A DNA stretch of 64,000 nucleotides from Plumapathes pennacea (taxonomy: Eukaryota > Cnidaria > Anthozoa > Antipatharia > Myriopathidae), in the NCBI GenBank assembly GCA_964036295.1, contig OZ038465.1, positions 24,214,870-24,278,869 of the forward strand, read 5' to 3'. Made by a program: the position numbers and the translations under genes. Shown in pieces: positions 1-11,462 of the stretch; positions within the stretch are counted from its first letter, which is position 1; each line of letters begins with the position of its first letter. The notes beneath the pieces were generated by a model that did no database searches, was not told where the DNA came from, and worked only from the letters and a program-made list of their open reading frames with translations.

Positions 1-153
1 TGATGACGTCATAAACATATTTTTTAGGAAATAATGGACTTTGCGCAATTCTTCGGAATGGCCTATCTAAAAAAAAGTTCACACAGAAAAAAATTGGCTC
101 TTTAGTGCATTAAGCAGCTGAGATATAGGCTTTTGAAGTTCAAATTGCTTCAT

Positions 154-219
154 ACTAAACCCTCTTATTTGGTGTTGGTTCCTTTGATTTGGAACCAACG
201 CTAAATAAGAGAGTTTAGT
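154..219. repeat. Short perfect-looking hairpin
   Basis: Two arms of about 29 bases (154-182 and 191-219) pair around an 8-base loop, with only two or three mismatches. It could be the core of a small foldback element; no target duplication was identified. Seen directly, origin unknown. Confidence 0.6.
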
Positions 220-604
220 TAAGACTATCTCGAACTTTAAACTTCTCTATCTTCGCTTTCAGAAGGGCTAGCGATTTGAAATTTTTGCACACGTTCTTTC
301 AGCAGCTGTGTATATCGCATGATGTGGTTTGAGGTTTGAATGGAAAAGTTTGCAGAATGATGACGTCACACTTTACCACTCTATTAAATTTTGTTTATCT
401 ACAAACTGTCCAACCCTTACACTAATCTAAACCCAAGGACGCATTTGTGCTACTACAACAAGTACTTGAGACATTTGTGCTACTGTCATCAAGTACGTAC
501 TAACCCGGTCAGTGTCTCTAATAACACAGTTTATACTTTTCTGTCGCATTCATTGCATTTTATACTTTGCCACTTATACTAGACTCTCTCATGCTTAATC
601 TTTG
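220..604. other. No gene seen
   Basis: AT-rich DNA with a repeated TGATGACGTCA-like motif (position 1 and about 358). No supported exon, RNA gene or element boundary was found. Confidence 0.4.
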
Positions 605-1003
605 TCAAAACTGTTCACCTTCAAAGACACGCTAAAAGAGGCCGAAACAACAATAAACAGCGATGGCGATATGATATCACGATGGTACCAAGAAACCTAC
701 TCACAGGAAATTTCGACAAATACCAAGCATTAGCACTGGAGCCTGCAAACAGTGACAAGCATATAAACGTGACAATAATGGGCCAAAACGTGAAGACCTC
801 TGATGAACTAAAACTCTTAACGAACGTCGACCGCTGACTTCATCATCCCACGACACGGAAAACATAGCATTCGGTACTTGGGACCCCTGCTGTGGTCCAA
901 GCTAAGTACGTCTGTCAGAACAATCCCAACAATTAAAAACTTTCGAAATCGAGTAAGGGAACTAGACCTACAATCCTGGCCAGAAGTATGTGGGATACTC
1001 TAA
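605..1003 (+). pseudogene. LINE reverse transcriptase C-terminal remnant
   Basis: Two open blocks read like the last part of a non-LTR retrotransposon reverse transcriptase. The first (about 685-837) reads NLLTGNFDKYQALALEP..., then SDELKLL, ending in a stop. The second (833-986) reads DFIIPRHGKHSIRYLGP, then LLWSKL and FRNRVRELD. This order (thumb segment, then the IRYLGP-LWSKL-FK.R tail) is typical of Jockey/CR1-group LINEs abundant in cnidarian genomes. The blocks lie in different frames and the upstream catalytic domain is absent, so this is a dead, truncated copy. Confidence 0.7.
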
Positions 1004-1584
1004 AAAAAATGCTATGTTTTCACCACCACTCCTTGTTGAACAACGAAAGCGGCTCCTGTTTCCGAAACTTAGCCCTCCCCCTCCCCCCTATACAATGTTG
1101 TTTAAAGGGAGTGCACTTTGAGCACACTCATTCAACATTGTAAGGAGGGAGGGGGGCGGGAAGAGGGAGAGTGTCGTAATTTTTAGATAAAACGCTAAAT
1201 GTCCTACGACTTTTTGCCAGGATTATAACACAGCTGTTAAATGACAGATGCAAGAACTGCACTCTATGTTCGACGTAGATATACTACAACGACATGTATA
1301 GTTACAATTTTTTTACGGTTAAAATGTAGTCACACATAGATAGGATATTAGACTTACTTAACGGTAACCAGCAATGCATACCCATACGTTTGATTGTCCG
1401 CGCGAGTCTCCGTGTGAGAATGTCTCTCTAACCAAAACATATCTAAAACCTGTTTAGTCATAGATCACGTCAATTCCAGATATTCACGTGCACCTTTTGT
1501 CTGCTCCAATGTTTATTGTTTCACCGAAGTTGCCGTCGTCTTCTCCCGTCCTGGTGCTTAAAGTCCCTCTTATGTATAGCTTAC

Positions 1585-1725
1585 GGAATGCAGACTTCAT
1601 CATCCCAAAAACTTCGATACTGTGTCCAATTAAAAATACAGTATACGATATCTGGGAACCCTATCATGGTAAAAGACTAATGTACACTCACAACTTATGA
1701 GTAAGGGAACTAGATTTAGCATATC
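1585..1725 (+). pseudogene. Second decayed LINE tail fragment
   Basis: The reading LRNADFIIPK followed later by VRELDLAYL repeats the end motifs of the remnant at 833-986, with the middle scrambled and a stop between them. It is a separate, more eroded copy of the same kind of LINE 3' coding end. Confidence 0.5.
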
Positions 1726-1835
1726 TTTGAGCCTCTTTACTCCTAAGAGTGATCTTCAATTGTCTCTTTCAGTCTTTTACCCGAGATTCATGGTACAGCA
1801 TGGAGAAATTGCCATTTAATAGTTTCCTCAGATAA

Positions 1836-2318
1836 AAGCTTTATTCAACTATTTCATCTTGGAATTCCTTACCATTGTCAATTAGATCAAGTCCTTCGTT
1901 AGCTTCATTTAAAATGAAGTTGTTTCACTTAAGGTTATTTAGTATACCTACGCTAAATCACCTGGTTTATGTCGGTGACCGTTTTCCTGCTGTCCTACAC
2001 ACTAGGCTCCGTTTAGGTAATAGTACACTGAATCATGATCTTTTTCTAAAAAACTGTGTTCCCTCTCCCGCTTGTAAGTGCGGTGCTCCAAGAGAAACTA
2101 GAAGTCACTTTCTCCTTTTCTGTCCCAGATTTGCTGCCCTCCGTACTGAACTGCTTACCTCTATTGCGCAGGTTGCCGGTCATGCTTGGGCTAATTCGAC
2201 TTTATCGAACAAAGTTAACTGACTCTTAAATGGTTTCCCAGGCTTAGATTATGATTCAAATGCTTTTATTTTTAAATCAGTACAATCTTTCCTGATGCAA
2301 ACCAAGCGTTTTTGCTAG
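1836..2318 (+). pseudogene. LINE ORF2 C-terminal zinc-knuckle tail
   Basis: The frame reads SSWNSLPLSIRSSPSLASFK, then a block with HTRLRLG, then CKCG...HFLLFCP, a Cys-x-Cys/His/Cys zinc-binding tail typical of the extreme C terminus of many LINE reverse transcriptases. A TGA at 2220-2222 interrupts it, but the same frame continues (LLNGFPGLDYD...SVQSFLMQTKRF) to a TAG at 2316-2318. The following 2319-2550 is AT-rich and fits a LINE 3' untranslated end. The upstream catalytic domain is missing (5' truncation, usual for LINEs). There is no start codon; homology rather than an ATG defines the left edge. Confidence 0.75.
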
Positions 2319-2550
2319 TCTTTATGTTTTACTTTAACTATTTGTCCCGTCCTCTAACAGGGTGTTAAATCACTTTCAATTATTAGCTCTTATCTTATTA
2401 TTATCGCATGTAAATTAGCTTTCTATTTTGTCTTTATGTTTACTTGTTTTGTTCAGCTCCTTAAAATAATAATTTTTGTATTAAATTTACGTAAACTCCC
2501 TAGATGAGCTGCATCCTGCAGCTCTTGGAGTTAATGTAAAGTTCCAAATA

Positions 2551-3324
2551 TTGTTTAAACTAGAAATACGATAATCGCAGATACCCCCTCACTCTGCCAT
2601 TGATGGGACTTTTACTTTGGTAACTCCCAACAAGAGTAGCCTTTGTTTTACCGAAATGTTGACTCGATCTTTCTTCGAAGTCAAGTGCTACACGCAAAGG
2701 AAGGAGAAAAAGAATGGTGTGTGTTATACTTTTGCGTTGAAAAAAGAATCGATTGCGTGACGAAGTACGTATTTCCCACGGTCGGCACGTCAAATTAATT
2801 CATGCAGTCTGCCAAGCACGTTCTCAAAATTTAATACTCAAAGTTTGAAGTTGGTCGGCCGTCGTAGTACGGGAAAAAAGGAACACTGATTTTCCAATTT
2901 TGAATTCATAGGCAGTACAATTAAATAGGCTTCCTGTGCGATTTGTTTTTACTCTGGACTGCATGCACCAGATTCAGACATGCATATTTAATAGGCTCGA
3001 ATTGTTTTGTATGTGAACCCACTCAAAACAGCAAGATTTCTCCCAGAATCAAAGCAAAACTTGAACAGTTTACTTCAAATTATACACGGGCTTCAGACCC
3101 AGTAATACTTCTAAGGGCTTGTGAACGATTCTCGCTGCAATCACCGCGTGTCAGATTACAGAAAAATAAGACATCTGACTAAATCATTCAAGACTCCAAG
3201 TTCCGATTGCTCTGAGCGAATACGGTAGCCGAAACTGGCGACAGAAGCGTAGTAAAACAATACTTCGAGGGAAAATGATCAGCATACAGATTTTAATACA
3301 TTCTTGAAGTGATCAAGTTACAAG
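2551..3324. other. No gene seen; dispersed repeat at left edge
   Basis: About 40 bases near 2560-2600 recur near 56008-56045, so a dispersed repeat starts here. The rest contains short frames without recognisable similarity. Confidence 0.4.
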
Positions 3325-3813
3325 CTATACGGGATACAATATATTTGTCACGGTGATTGTTCGGTTTCCACTGACTAACCTTTGTTGCTTGTCCTTTCTA
3401 AATAAGTATCTGAGTTTAACACAAAACGGCGTCTGAAGCTCCCGATTTGCTTTCAAGCGCTGTTCCCTTTGCGGAGTTGTCTGTGTTACCCGCTTCTGTT
3501 CATGTCGCTTTTGGTCGGCATTCATGCGCTGTTGTCTTTGCGGAGTCTTCTCTTCGGCCCGCTTTTTCTCCTGAAGGTCCCGATTCGCTTTCAAGCGCTG
3601 TTCTTTTTGCGGAGTTGCCTGTGTTGCCCGCTTCTGTTCATGTCGCTTTTGGTCGGCATTCATGCGCTGTTGTCTTTGCGGAGTCTTCTCTTCGGTCCGC
3701 TTTTGCTCTTGAAGTGCCTGTTCGCTTCTCTTTTGAAGACGAGCTTCGCGAGACCGTTCTGTTTCAAGTTTTCTAGCTTTCAAATTCATTTTCGTGAACG
3801 CAGTTACGTACAA
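3325..3813 (-). pseudogene. Helitron-type basic linker repeat relic
   Basis: The 162-codon frame is dominated by two near-identical 46-residue (138 bp) units carrying KTPQRQQRMNADQKRHEQKR and QRLKANR. This Arg/Lys/Gln-rich repeat resembles the linker that precedes the DUF6570 and Helitron-like N domains in cnidarian Helitron proteins, and it has the same character as the segment at 63525-63790 in this window. No Rep, helicase or OTU sequence flanks it, so it is probably a fragment. The opposite strand is also open only because the repeat unit is a multiple of three. Assignment is inference from repeat style. Confidence 0.5.
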
Positions 3814-4674
3814 TTGTTGCTTCGTTCAAATCTTTCTTAAAAACATGGCGGTGGCTAGTCGATAATGATTACGTTATTGCCTTATTTGGACATTGCCTTA
3901 GGCACCTGGCCTAAAAAGGTCGCATCAAACAAACACACACACAAATACACGAACATTAGATTTCGAGATGGCGACGCGCTTGGAGTCTTCAAATGAGCCG
4001 ACTATGCTGCACTAGCGTCGTAAATATTTCCCTCACTTCGTTCGGGGATAAAAAAAATAAAAAATTCACACTATATCACCTATAGATTTTCTTCTTGAAT
4101 AGTTCGTAGAATTTGCATTATAAGCTCAGGAGTGAAAGGGTTAAAAGAAAAATGCTGTTCACAAGTCACCCGAAACTAGGAACGGCAAAAGTGCGTTCAC
4201 ACGATATTTAACGCATGAAATAAGGCCGACGGTTTGTGCGTAGTGTTTATAGCTTCAAGAATACCAGAAGTCCATGGAACGGTCCAGGCCTGAGTTGTGA
4301 TAGTGATCCAGGAACGGATCAAATCTGAGAACTGTTCCAAGATCACAATTTTAACCGTTCCAAATTGGAGCGGTTCTAAGAACACTTCGTTAACAGAGAC
4401 ATCGAACCGGTGCGAGATCGCTTCAGAACCGTTTCCAGAACGGTTTCGGGTGTCGTGTGTAAAGAGGTTTTAGATATTATAACGTTAGCTTTTGGTATAA
4501 GAAATAGACAATAAAAGCAAAAATAGATAAATAAATAACCCAAATTATTCGTATTTTGATTATCAAGACAGTTTTCAAGTTGGAATCAGTCAATTCAGAA
4601 CAAAATGCTGTTAGTGCAAGGAATTTTACACTTTAGAAAATGGCAGTCTTGATTTGCAAAAGTTAAAAGCATTT
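3814..4674. other. No gene seen; fragment of TTAA MITE end
   Basis: Near 4130 is a GAGTGAAAGGGTTAA end that matches the terminal repeat of the TTAA MITE family found at 27276, 47958 and 48749. The rest is unassigned AT-rich DNA. Confidence 0.4.
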
Positions 4675-4881
4675 TTTCGAGACCCCTCATTTTTGGTGAA
4701 AAAACTTACTTTTGTATCAAGGCTGGCGTTTTTTCAAAAACCCTTACTTTGTGGAAAAAGCTTACTCTTGAAAGATCAAGACTGTCCTTTTTTTGAGACC
4801 CCTTACTTTGTAAAAAAAAACTTAGTTTTGGACCCCACCTTACTTTTGGAAAAAAAAAACGTACTTTTGAAAGATCAAGGC
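4675..4881. repeat. Degenerate tandem repeat, left part
   Basis: Irregular units built on GACCCCTTACTTTG followed by A-runs and CTTACTTTTG recur several times. The array resumes at 5615-5740, so the TIR element between was inserted into it. Confidence 0.6.
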
Positions 4882-5622
4882 GGATCATGTGTACTTTAGC
4901 TGCCGTCGGCCGACAGTCGATCAATGTGTCGGCCGACTGTCGACCGACTAGACCGTAGGCCGACTGTCGGTGGCTGGCCGACAGTCGACCGACAGTCGGC
5001 CGCCAGTCGGTCGACAGTCGGCCGACAGTCGGCCGATGTTGATCAAACGTCGATCGACTGGTGGTTGACCGTTGACCACCGAGTTAATTGTTCGATTTTT
5101 ATACGTTTAACAAAAACATCGGATTTGGTACAGGACCACTTGAAAGTGAATCCATCACTGTTAGTGCGATATATTTGTTCATAATGCCTTTAACACAGGA
5201 ATGAAACTCTAAACAACACCGTCTGACAGAAATGAGATTTACTGTCCCACGAGCGACTGCACGTTTATTGTCTTTCGTTTCCGTCTTATACGGCATCCGA
5301 TGGTAGTCGTATATTAGCGAGTTTTACGAATCAGTGAAATGCAATCTCAAAGCATGTTAATGTGAATACCAACAGCAAAGCAGAAGCACCAAACTTCAAA
5401 TACTAGAATACTAGAATATTAATTGCAAAAAAATTAAATTGTGATTAAAGTACAGTCCGTGCTAGTACAAAAATTCCTGCCGACTGTCGGCCGACACTGT
5501 ATCGACCGACGTGTCGGCCGACATGTCGACCGACGTATCGACCGACTGTCGGCCGGTTTAGCCACCGACAGTCGACCGACTGTCGGCCGACGGCAGCTAA
5601 AGTACACATGATCCATCAAGGC
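4874..5622. mobile_element. TIR element with 8-bp target duplication
   Basis: Element 4882-5614 (733 bp) begins GGATCATGTGTAC and ends with the inverse, GTACACATGATCC. The inverted repeats extend about 38 bases. ATCAAGGC flanks both ends (4874-4881 and 5615-5622), an 8-bp target duplication as made by hAT or P-type transposases. Just inside each end is an array built from TCGGCCGAC and CGACAGTCGG steps. There is no transposase frame, so it is non-autonomous. Superfamily is inferred only from duplication length. Confidence 0.8.
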
Positions 5623-5740
5623 TGGCCAGTTTCGAGACCCCTTACTTTGGTAAAAAATAAACCTTAGTTTTGTAATGTTTGAGGGATCTGGGATCAAAAG
5701 TAAGAAAAAACCCAAAAGTAAGGTTTATTTTTGGGACGAC
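5615..5740. repeat. Degenerate tandem repeat, right part
   Basis: Continuation of the array at 4675-4881 (CGAGACCCCTTACTTTGG and related steps) on the far side of the inserted TIR element. Confidence 0.55.
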
Positions 5741-7121
5741 AGATTATCTGGTTCTCTAAATCGTTTGACTGCTCTTTGATTCCTGAATGCTTCATACTAC
5801 TCAGAAAATAGTGGGTACCTTTTATTACAAGGTTGTTTTTCATATATTTGGTGCGCGTGGCTGCCTCAGAGTTTGCGCCAAAATCACACGACGGCAGACA
5901 CTACCACGTCGTTTCCAGTTTTGGCGCCAATATTTGCCGCGGGAAGCCCGGAAGGGAACTCGGTCGAGATCGTTTCTGTTTTGGACAGACCGTTCAGACC
6001 TGCTTTGAATTGGTTTATTTTAGATCGATCCTTTTAGAACCACCTATATTTTTTCCAACTATTTTGTATCGGTTAGGACTGATCTGTTTTGTAGTGTGAA
6101 CAGCCTAGATCGGATCAGACCAGTTAGGACTAATCTTTTCAGGGCCAGTTTGAATACATCATAAGCCGTGTGCATGTAGAGATTGTCAAAGGAATTTGGA
6201 GAGGGTTCTTTTCAGTTTTTAATAAAAATACAATCTACAGTACATGATAACTCACTTATTAAAGGATTAACACGCTTGATGTACAAGAAACGCGTTCATT
6301 TAGAAATTTATTAAATTGCCTGATCCCAAAAGTTTGTCAAATCTACAATAATGAGTCTGTTTAACCAGACAGCCGCAGAAGTGTGTACTGTATCGCGGAA
6401 AGGTTTGCGCGTGCGCTGCACGGAGTGTTGAACATGACTCTCAAAATGAACAAGAAGTTCACCATGACAACTGTAGGGCGATCAACATGTCTGTGTTTAT
6501 ACTGATTATCCCAACTGATTTTACTTCCACGAAATGTATTTGAAATTCTATCTTTTCGAGTGATTCGGTGATGGACCAGTTGCAGCAGTCATTTACACAC
6601 AAGCAAAAAAGTCAACATATCACTAATACAGTAAAAAAATGCACCCAAGCAAACGATAAGTATTTCTTGTCTGCAAAGCATTGATTTTTGTATAGCGAAC
6701 TCGTGTCTTGTGTTTGAACCTTCTCCTGGTCCAGCGATGTTCGTTCCGTTTCGTTCGATGCTTAAAATGATGTCTATATTTTTGAGTAAGCGCGAAGATC
6801 TGTTCAATTTTAGACGGGAGATAGAAATATACACCAAAACTATTCAATCAAAGTAACTTCGTCAGCAGACTGCTTGATATACACCCACAAGCTGCGCTGA
6901 CACCAAACAGCAAATAGAAGCACTTGCTGGCTCGGACTTTTGAAGTTCTTTGAGTGTGTACATGACCTGAAAAATCTGACCCACAGTAGTGAGGTTAAAA
7001 TTTTGCAGATTCACAAGATGTATGAGAAAGCTCCTTAACAGTCCGTTCTGGAACACCTCTCGTCTGCGCTCCTTTACGAACAAATAGTGGAGCGGATATG
7101 TGCAGAATTTGGGCCGAATTG
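5741..7121. other. No gene recognised
   Basis: Several frames under 85 codons occur (for example 6589-6837 minus), but none shows similarity, splice structure or codon pattern that I can defend. Confidence 0.35.
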
Positions 7122-7263
7122 TTCACTTTCGGTTAAAAGCACCAAACCTGCAGGAAATATACATTTTGTCATACTAATAAATATCTGATATAGTGCCATC
7201 GCGAAACTTTCTGTTAAATCCAGTTAAGGAGGTTTCCAAAATGGCCGCCATCTTGACCGGAAG
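7122..7263 (+). repeat. Dispersed repeat, copy 1
   Basis: This stretch aligns with the reverse complement of 9778-9920. Shared anchors are CTTTCGGTTAAAAGCA, GATATAGTGCCA, AGTTAAGG and AAAATGGCCGCCAT, ending in GACCGGAAG. Moderate divergence suggests an old repeat. Confidence 0.65.
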
Positions 7264-8884
7264 TCGAATTCGACATTGATGAAATTTACACCTTAAATGT
7301 AATTTACATGTTCAGGCTTACTTCTCATTATATAATAAGCCTGAAAGTTAAAGAGTATACGTCAAATAGCCCCAGAAAATGCATATTTTGGTTGGTTTTG
7401 TGTCATCTACGTTAAACCGGAAGTGAATGTTGCTTTGATCGGAAATACGGTAAAGAGTTTGAACTCATGTCTCCTATTCAACTATTTTTAAAGTTTGCTT
7501 TAAATGTATCAAATTCCTGACATTTGGAAAATGATTTTTTTTTATTTTGTCGAAAAGTAAAGGACATACGCAGAATATAAAAGTTGTTAGTACCCAGAGG
7601 TCCTTAGTCTGCGGAGCCGAAAATAAAATCTTAAAACTTTCCGAGTGGTCTAAATGCGTTGCACAGTGCTCCGCTAAATCTGAGCGCCAGTCGGATATAG
7701 GAACAGGCCACAAAACCTTGGCTGGGGATATAGTAAAGTTCAATGGTCTTTACATTTGCATGCCAAAAGAGAAAAGGTTTTTCAAAAACTGGCAAAGTGG
7801 TGAGAGAGAAGATACATTTTTCACGGTGCAAATCTAGCTGGCATAGAAGTTTCTATTATATATTTAATTATACGAGGCCTGAACAAAGCAGAAAAAAGAC
7901 GCAGTGCACTGGAACCCGAGCAGGTAGTCGAAGACAAGTACAACATTCGATCGAATTCTACCGCATCCGCAGAAAGTGCCGCTGCATGCTTTGTATGTGA
8001 TTAATTTTGTACCCGAAATATACGGCGTATTTGCATTACAGGATAATAGGTTTTTAGCTAAGCTTTTGCGTCGGTCAATTCGACGCTTCGAAGGGATTTG
8101 ACGCTCTCGTTTGTCTGGGAGACGGGACTATGACAGACGGCTCTGTCCATGGGGTGGAGTCGATTTCACCTCTTCGACAAAGAGTGGGAATTTTGAATTC
8201 AGTGGCGGGTCTAGACTGGTTCCCTTAATTTCACTCCACTTTACGCAAAACCAGTTAGCTGTGCGCTTGGTGTGTGTGTTGAAAGAAATCTGCAAGCACA
8301 AGTTTATTCGTCGCAACTGTACGTGGAAAATTGATCTCCAGGTGTTGCACCGTTTGATAAAAACAGAAAAGATTTTGAGTGCGTAAAGATTTTGAATGCG
8401 TTGCCTCGATCAAGGTACTGGTTTTATAACTGGATAAATAAACAAATACACGTTGCTCTGGCGACTTTAACTCCGACGTTTATTACCGACATACCGTGAT
8501 GAATCGATAAGAAAATATTTCCTTGTCGAGAGTTTATTCCTCTTTGCACAGTACGTTTATAGTTTATAGATCTTCGCAAATCACTCGTATTTAATGCTCC
8601 AAAGGAATATTTCAAACCATCGGATAACTAGCTCAAAGAAACAATATCTCGTACGCTCGTTCCACAAAAAAGTCAAAGTTTCAGGCTATTTTATTCTCCC
8701 TTTCTCCGCGATGTTTTGCCCCGAGGGTGGGGCGTTTGACCACTGAATTCGGCCTTGAAGACTGGTATTTTAGTATTCCTTTTAGCCCGATAATAAGGAA
8801 TTTGACCGTAACATTGTTGGAGTTTCGAATTGATCAGCTCATTAGCGGAGGATACCGCGCCACTTGTTGTAAAAGAAGGCAAGG
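7264..8884. other. No gene recognised
   Basis: The plus frame 7547-7837 (about 96 codons) is the only sizeable frame and matches nothing I recognise. No flanking splice consensus was convincing. Confidence 0.3.
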
Positions 8885-9110
8885 ACAGTCATAGACGAGG
8901 ATGAGGAAATTCAACGTTCTGAGGGTAATGTGCTTGCGGAACTCGTTTTGTATATAGAAGAGCCGCGTGCCAGTGATGCAAAACTCCGCAAAATCGTTTG
9001 ATGCGACTGTAAGAAAGGATGTCGAGCAAGCTGTTCCTACGTGAAGGCTCACTTACACTGACTGCTCCGTGGACCTGCACTGATGAGTGCGGCAACAGAA
9101 ATGTACTACG
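8885..9110 (+). pseudogene. Cysteine-rich (CXC-like) tail fragment
   Basis: The reading VIDEDEEIQRSEGNVLAEL is followed, after a TGA, by CDCKKGCRASCS and then in a shifted frame by CTDECGNRN. The spacing C-x-C-x3-C-x3-C recalls the cysteine-rich CxCKxxC tails seen on many uncharacterised repeat-associated proteins of cnidarians. A stop and a frameshift make it non-functional as it stands. Family assignment is tentative. Confidence 0.35.
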
Positions 9111-9185
9111 TTAAGATGATTTACTTCGACGCATTTTCAGCCTGAGATCTACCTTGTCTCTTGTATAGTCGAATCCGTGGAATAT

Positions 9186-9470
9186 TATGCCCTTACCATA
9201 TTTCTGGTGAGAAACTGAGGTAGAAAATCGAAGTTGATCACTTTCGGGAGTGAAAGGATTAACGCAATCTTCAAACTGTATTGCATACTTGTTGTAGACG
9301 AAACGAAACATTCTACGATTATTGAAAGCCGAATACTATAGTAAGGAGAACTTGGCTTTTGATGCCTTGCCCAGGTGATAGCTGATTGAACTATCAGTTC
9401 TCACTACATGACTCATACATTTTAAAAGTTGGGAGAATCTGCATTTTGAACTTGGGAGTGAAAGGGTTAA
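9186..9470. mobile_element. Two fragments of the TTAA (CCCTTTCACTCCC) MITE
   Basis: 9186-9260 is an inverted copy of the left half (ending GGGAGTGAAAGGATTAA). 9326-9470 is a direct copy of the right half (ending CTTGGGAGTGAAAGGGTTAA). Both match the full elements at 27276-27475 and 47958-48157. Confidence 0.7.
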
Positions 9471-9777
9471 GATGATGAGCTAATATTGTAACTAGAATAT
9501 GTATTGGTAAATATTCTATCATGGCTGTGATAATAAAACAGACGAACACGCTAAACTCACAAAGAAAAGCATTTACTTTGACCACTTCCGCTAAAAATAA
9601 TTTTCACTTCCGGTCTGTATAGATTGCCATTTTAAAAGCATTTTTTATATTGTCAACCCAAAGTTTTTCTTCGAAACATGATACTTGCACGTTCTTATTG
9701 TTCCTATCTTTCATTGGAAGTGATTCAAATAATAAAAAAGATAGTTCAAATGTACGATTCGGTCTATGTACTTTTAC

Positions 9778-9920
9778 TTCCGGTCCAACATGGCGGCCAT
9801 TTTGAAATACGCCTTAACTCGGAAACCCATTATTTTTTGTGGTGGCACTATATCCATAATTGATAGGCACACTAAAACCATTCTTTCTGCCAAATTTGAT
9901 GCTTTTAACCGAAAGTAAAC
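9778..9920 (-). repeat. Dispersed repeat, copy 2 (inverted)
   Basis: Reverse-complement partner of 7122-7263, with the same order of anchors. The two copies point towards each other across 2.5 kb. Confidence 0.65.
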
Positions 9921-10215
9921 AATCCATGCACATATCTGCTCCACTAAACGATCCATTTCACCTAACGATTACAGAAACCAAGTATTTTTACAACCGATCC
10001 ACTTTAAGCTTCGTTTATGAATTGAAGCGTTTTTACGTGCTAAGACGGGAGAAGAAAACACATAAAAATCTGACTAAGAACAGCATCAACGCGTGGTGTT
10101 TTTTTTTTTGTGCTACTTTAAAATGGTCCTGCTTCATGGTTTTCGGTAGTTAATTTTGGGAACCTTGGCTCCCCGCTTTTGTCGTTGTATTATGCTCATC
10201 TTTTTTCCGGCACAG

Positions 10216-10383
10216 GCAGTGAATGGGATTACGTCATCATGTCACTGGTTAGGTCGCTGCCAGAACACGAGATCGATCCAGATCCCTCAACCCACTGGCT
10301 CCGAGAGAACCTGGGGTTTATTACAGACAATCACCAAATCAACGTGGCGTTGACGCGAGCCAGGCGAGGGATGTGTATCATGG
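10216..10383 (+). CDS. SF1 RNA/DNA helicase (UPF1/HELZ2-like), penultimate exon
   Basis: This exon encodes the end of a superfamily 1 ATP-dependent nucleic-acid helicase (AAA_12 / UPF1-like RecA2 domain). It is bounded by acceptor CACAG|G and a strong donor ATGG|GTGAGT. It reads GSEWDYVIMSLVRSLPE, a spacer, WLRENLGFITDNHQINVALT, then RARRGMCIMG. The stretch covers helicase motif V/VI; the arginine in VALTRAR is the conserved motif VI residue that contacts ATP. The wording closely resembles HELZ2 and NFX1-type animal helicases. Phase is 1 at both ends (168 nt) and joins the exon at 11137 in frame. Upstream exons with the Walker motifs were not found in the window, so the gene begins far upstream or this is a severed end. 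Confidence 0.85.
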
Positions 10384-11136
10384 GTGAGTACATCACAACC
10401 CAGGGAAGATGTCTCTTCATGAATAGCTCAGTTTCCGACCCATAACGATACCAACGTGATAAATATCTGCTCATATGTTGGTTTTCTCCTCTGTTTACGG
10501 CTGTGGGCTTACCTCTTAATGCTTTCTTTTTACTGGCAGCTGCCCAAAGGAGATACTCATTCCGTTTGAGCTTCAATGTAGATCACCGGGGGTCCGGGGG
10601 TTCATCGACCTCAGGATCACGTTTACCGATTACTTCTGTTGTCGTATCTGTAGATAAATAATGAATAGATTATCACTTCACCCATTTAACAACCAGACAC
10701 AAATCATAAAGTAAAAATATAATAAATGTATGTCCCTGGGGGGTGGGGGGGGGGGGGCACTCCTAATGAAAATAAGTTTAGGATATTTTAGGGTCGGCAA
10801 GAACAGCTAGTGAAAGAAAAATAGCACTGTGGCATTTCACAGGGATTTTGAAACTCGTAACTCTCTGGAAATCTCCTCCAATATAGGCTTTTCTGGTCTT
10901 CTTTTTGAAACTCATAAAAAGGGGAGGAGAGGGTGAGGAGTTGATAGTATACTTTGTGTAAGTTTGTCTTACAACTCTGACAAAATTCAGCCCGCTCTTG
11001 TACATTTTTTGTTCGATGAAAATAGATGCATCCTTATTGGCGACAGTCATACATACAATAAGTCTATTGTGTTTAAATTAGCGTGTTCGAGAATGTTTCC
11101 TGTTAAATTAGCTTATGGCCCCGTGTCCCTTGACAG
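10384..11136 (+). other. Intron of the SF1 helicase gene
   Basis: GT at 10384 and AG at 11135-11136. It contains a G-run near 10741-10757 and no recognised element. Confidence 0.7.
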
Positions 11137-11237
11137 GCAACAAAAACCTGCTCCGCGTGGAGTCGATGTGGGGGTCTCTTCTGGAACATTATGAGCAACA
11201 CGAGTGCGTTGTAGATGACAGCTGGCCGTGGACGTGA
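11137..11237 (+). CDS. SF1 helicase (UPF1/HELZ2-like), terminal exon
   Basis: After acceptor TGACAG|G the frame reads GNKNLLRVESMWGSLLEHYE, then QHECVVDDSWPW and T, then TGA. It is the usual C-terminal extension after motif VI in HELZ2-like proteins (a single Gly codon is split over the junction: ATG G|GC AAC). The gene ends about 0.5 kb before the convergent METTL22-like gene, with no room for further exons of this frame. Confidence 0.8.
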
Positions 11238-11282
11238 ACAGTAAGACAAAGTCCAAAGTCCAAAGCAGGGGGACAATAGGAT

Positions 11283-11462
11283 TACAGTAGAACCCCGCTA
11301 ACTCGAACTCCCAAGGGAAACCAGAAATAGTTCGAGTTAGCGGGAGTTCAAGTTAGCCGATAGTAAAAATGATTGAAAGGGAAATCCAAGGGAAATAGGT
11401 TTGTGTTCGAGACAGCGGGGAGCTCGAGTTAATTGAGTTTAAGTTAGCAGGGTTCTACTGTA
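11283..11462. mobile_element. Tc1/mariner-pogo (Tigger-like) MITE
   Basis: Starts TA-CAGTAGAACCCCGCTAACT and ends AGCAGGGTTCTACTG-TA. Inverted repeats, TA target duplication and the CAGTAGAACC start are hallmarks of pogo/Tigger miniature elements. The 176-bp interior (11285-11460) is non-coding. Confidence 0.8.

Noticed and set aside
3447-3840. Two plus-strand frames opposite the basic repeat
   Set aside because: Open only because the 138-bp unit is a multiple of three; the minus reading is the one with a known style of sequence.
8000-10215. Upstream exons of the SF1 helicase
   Set aside because: I looked for Walker A, DEAG and motif III-IV wording before 10216 and found none.
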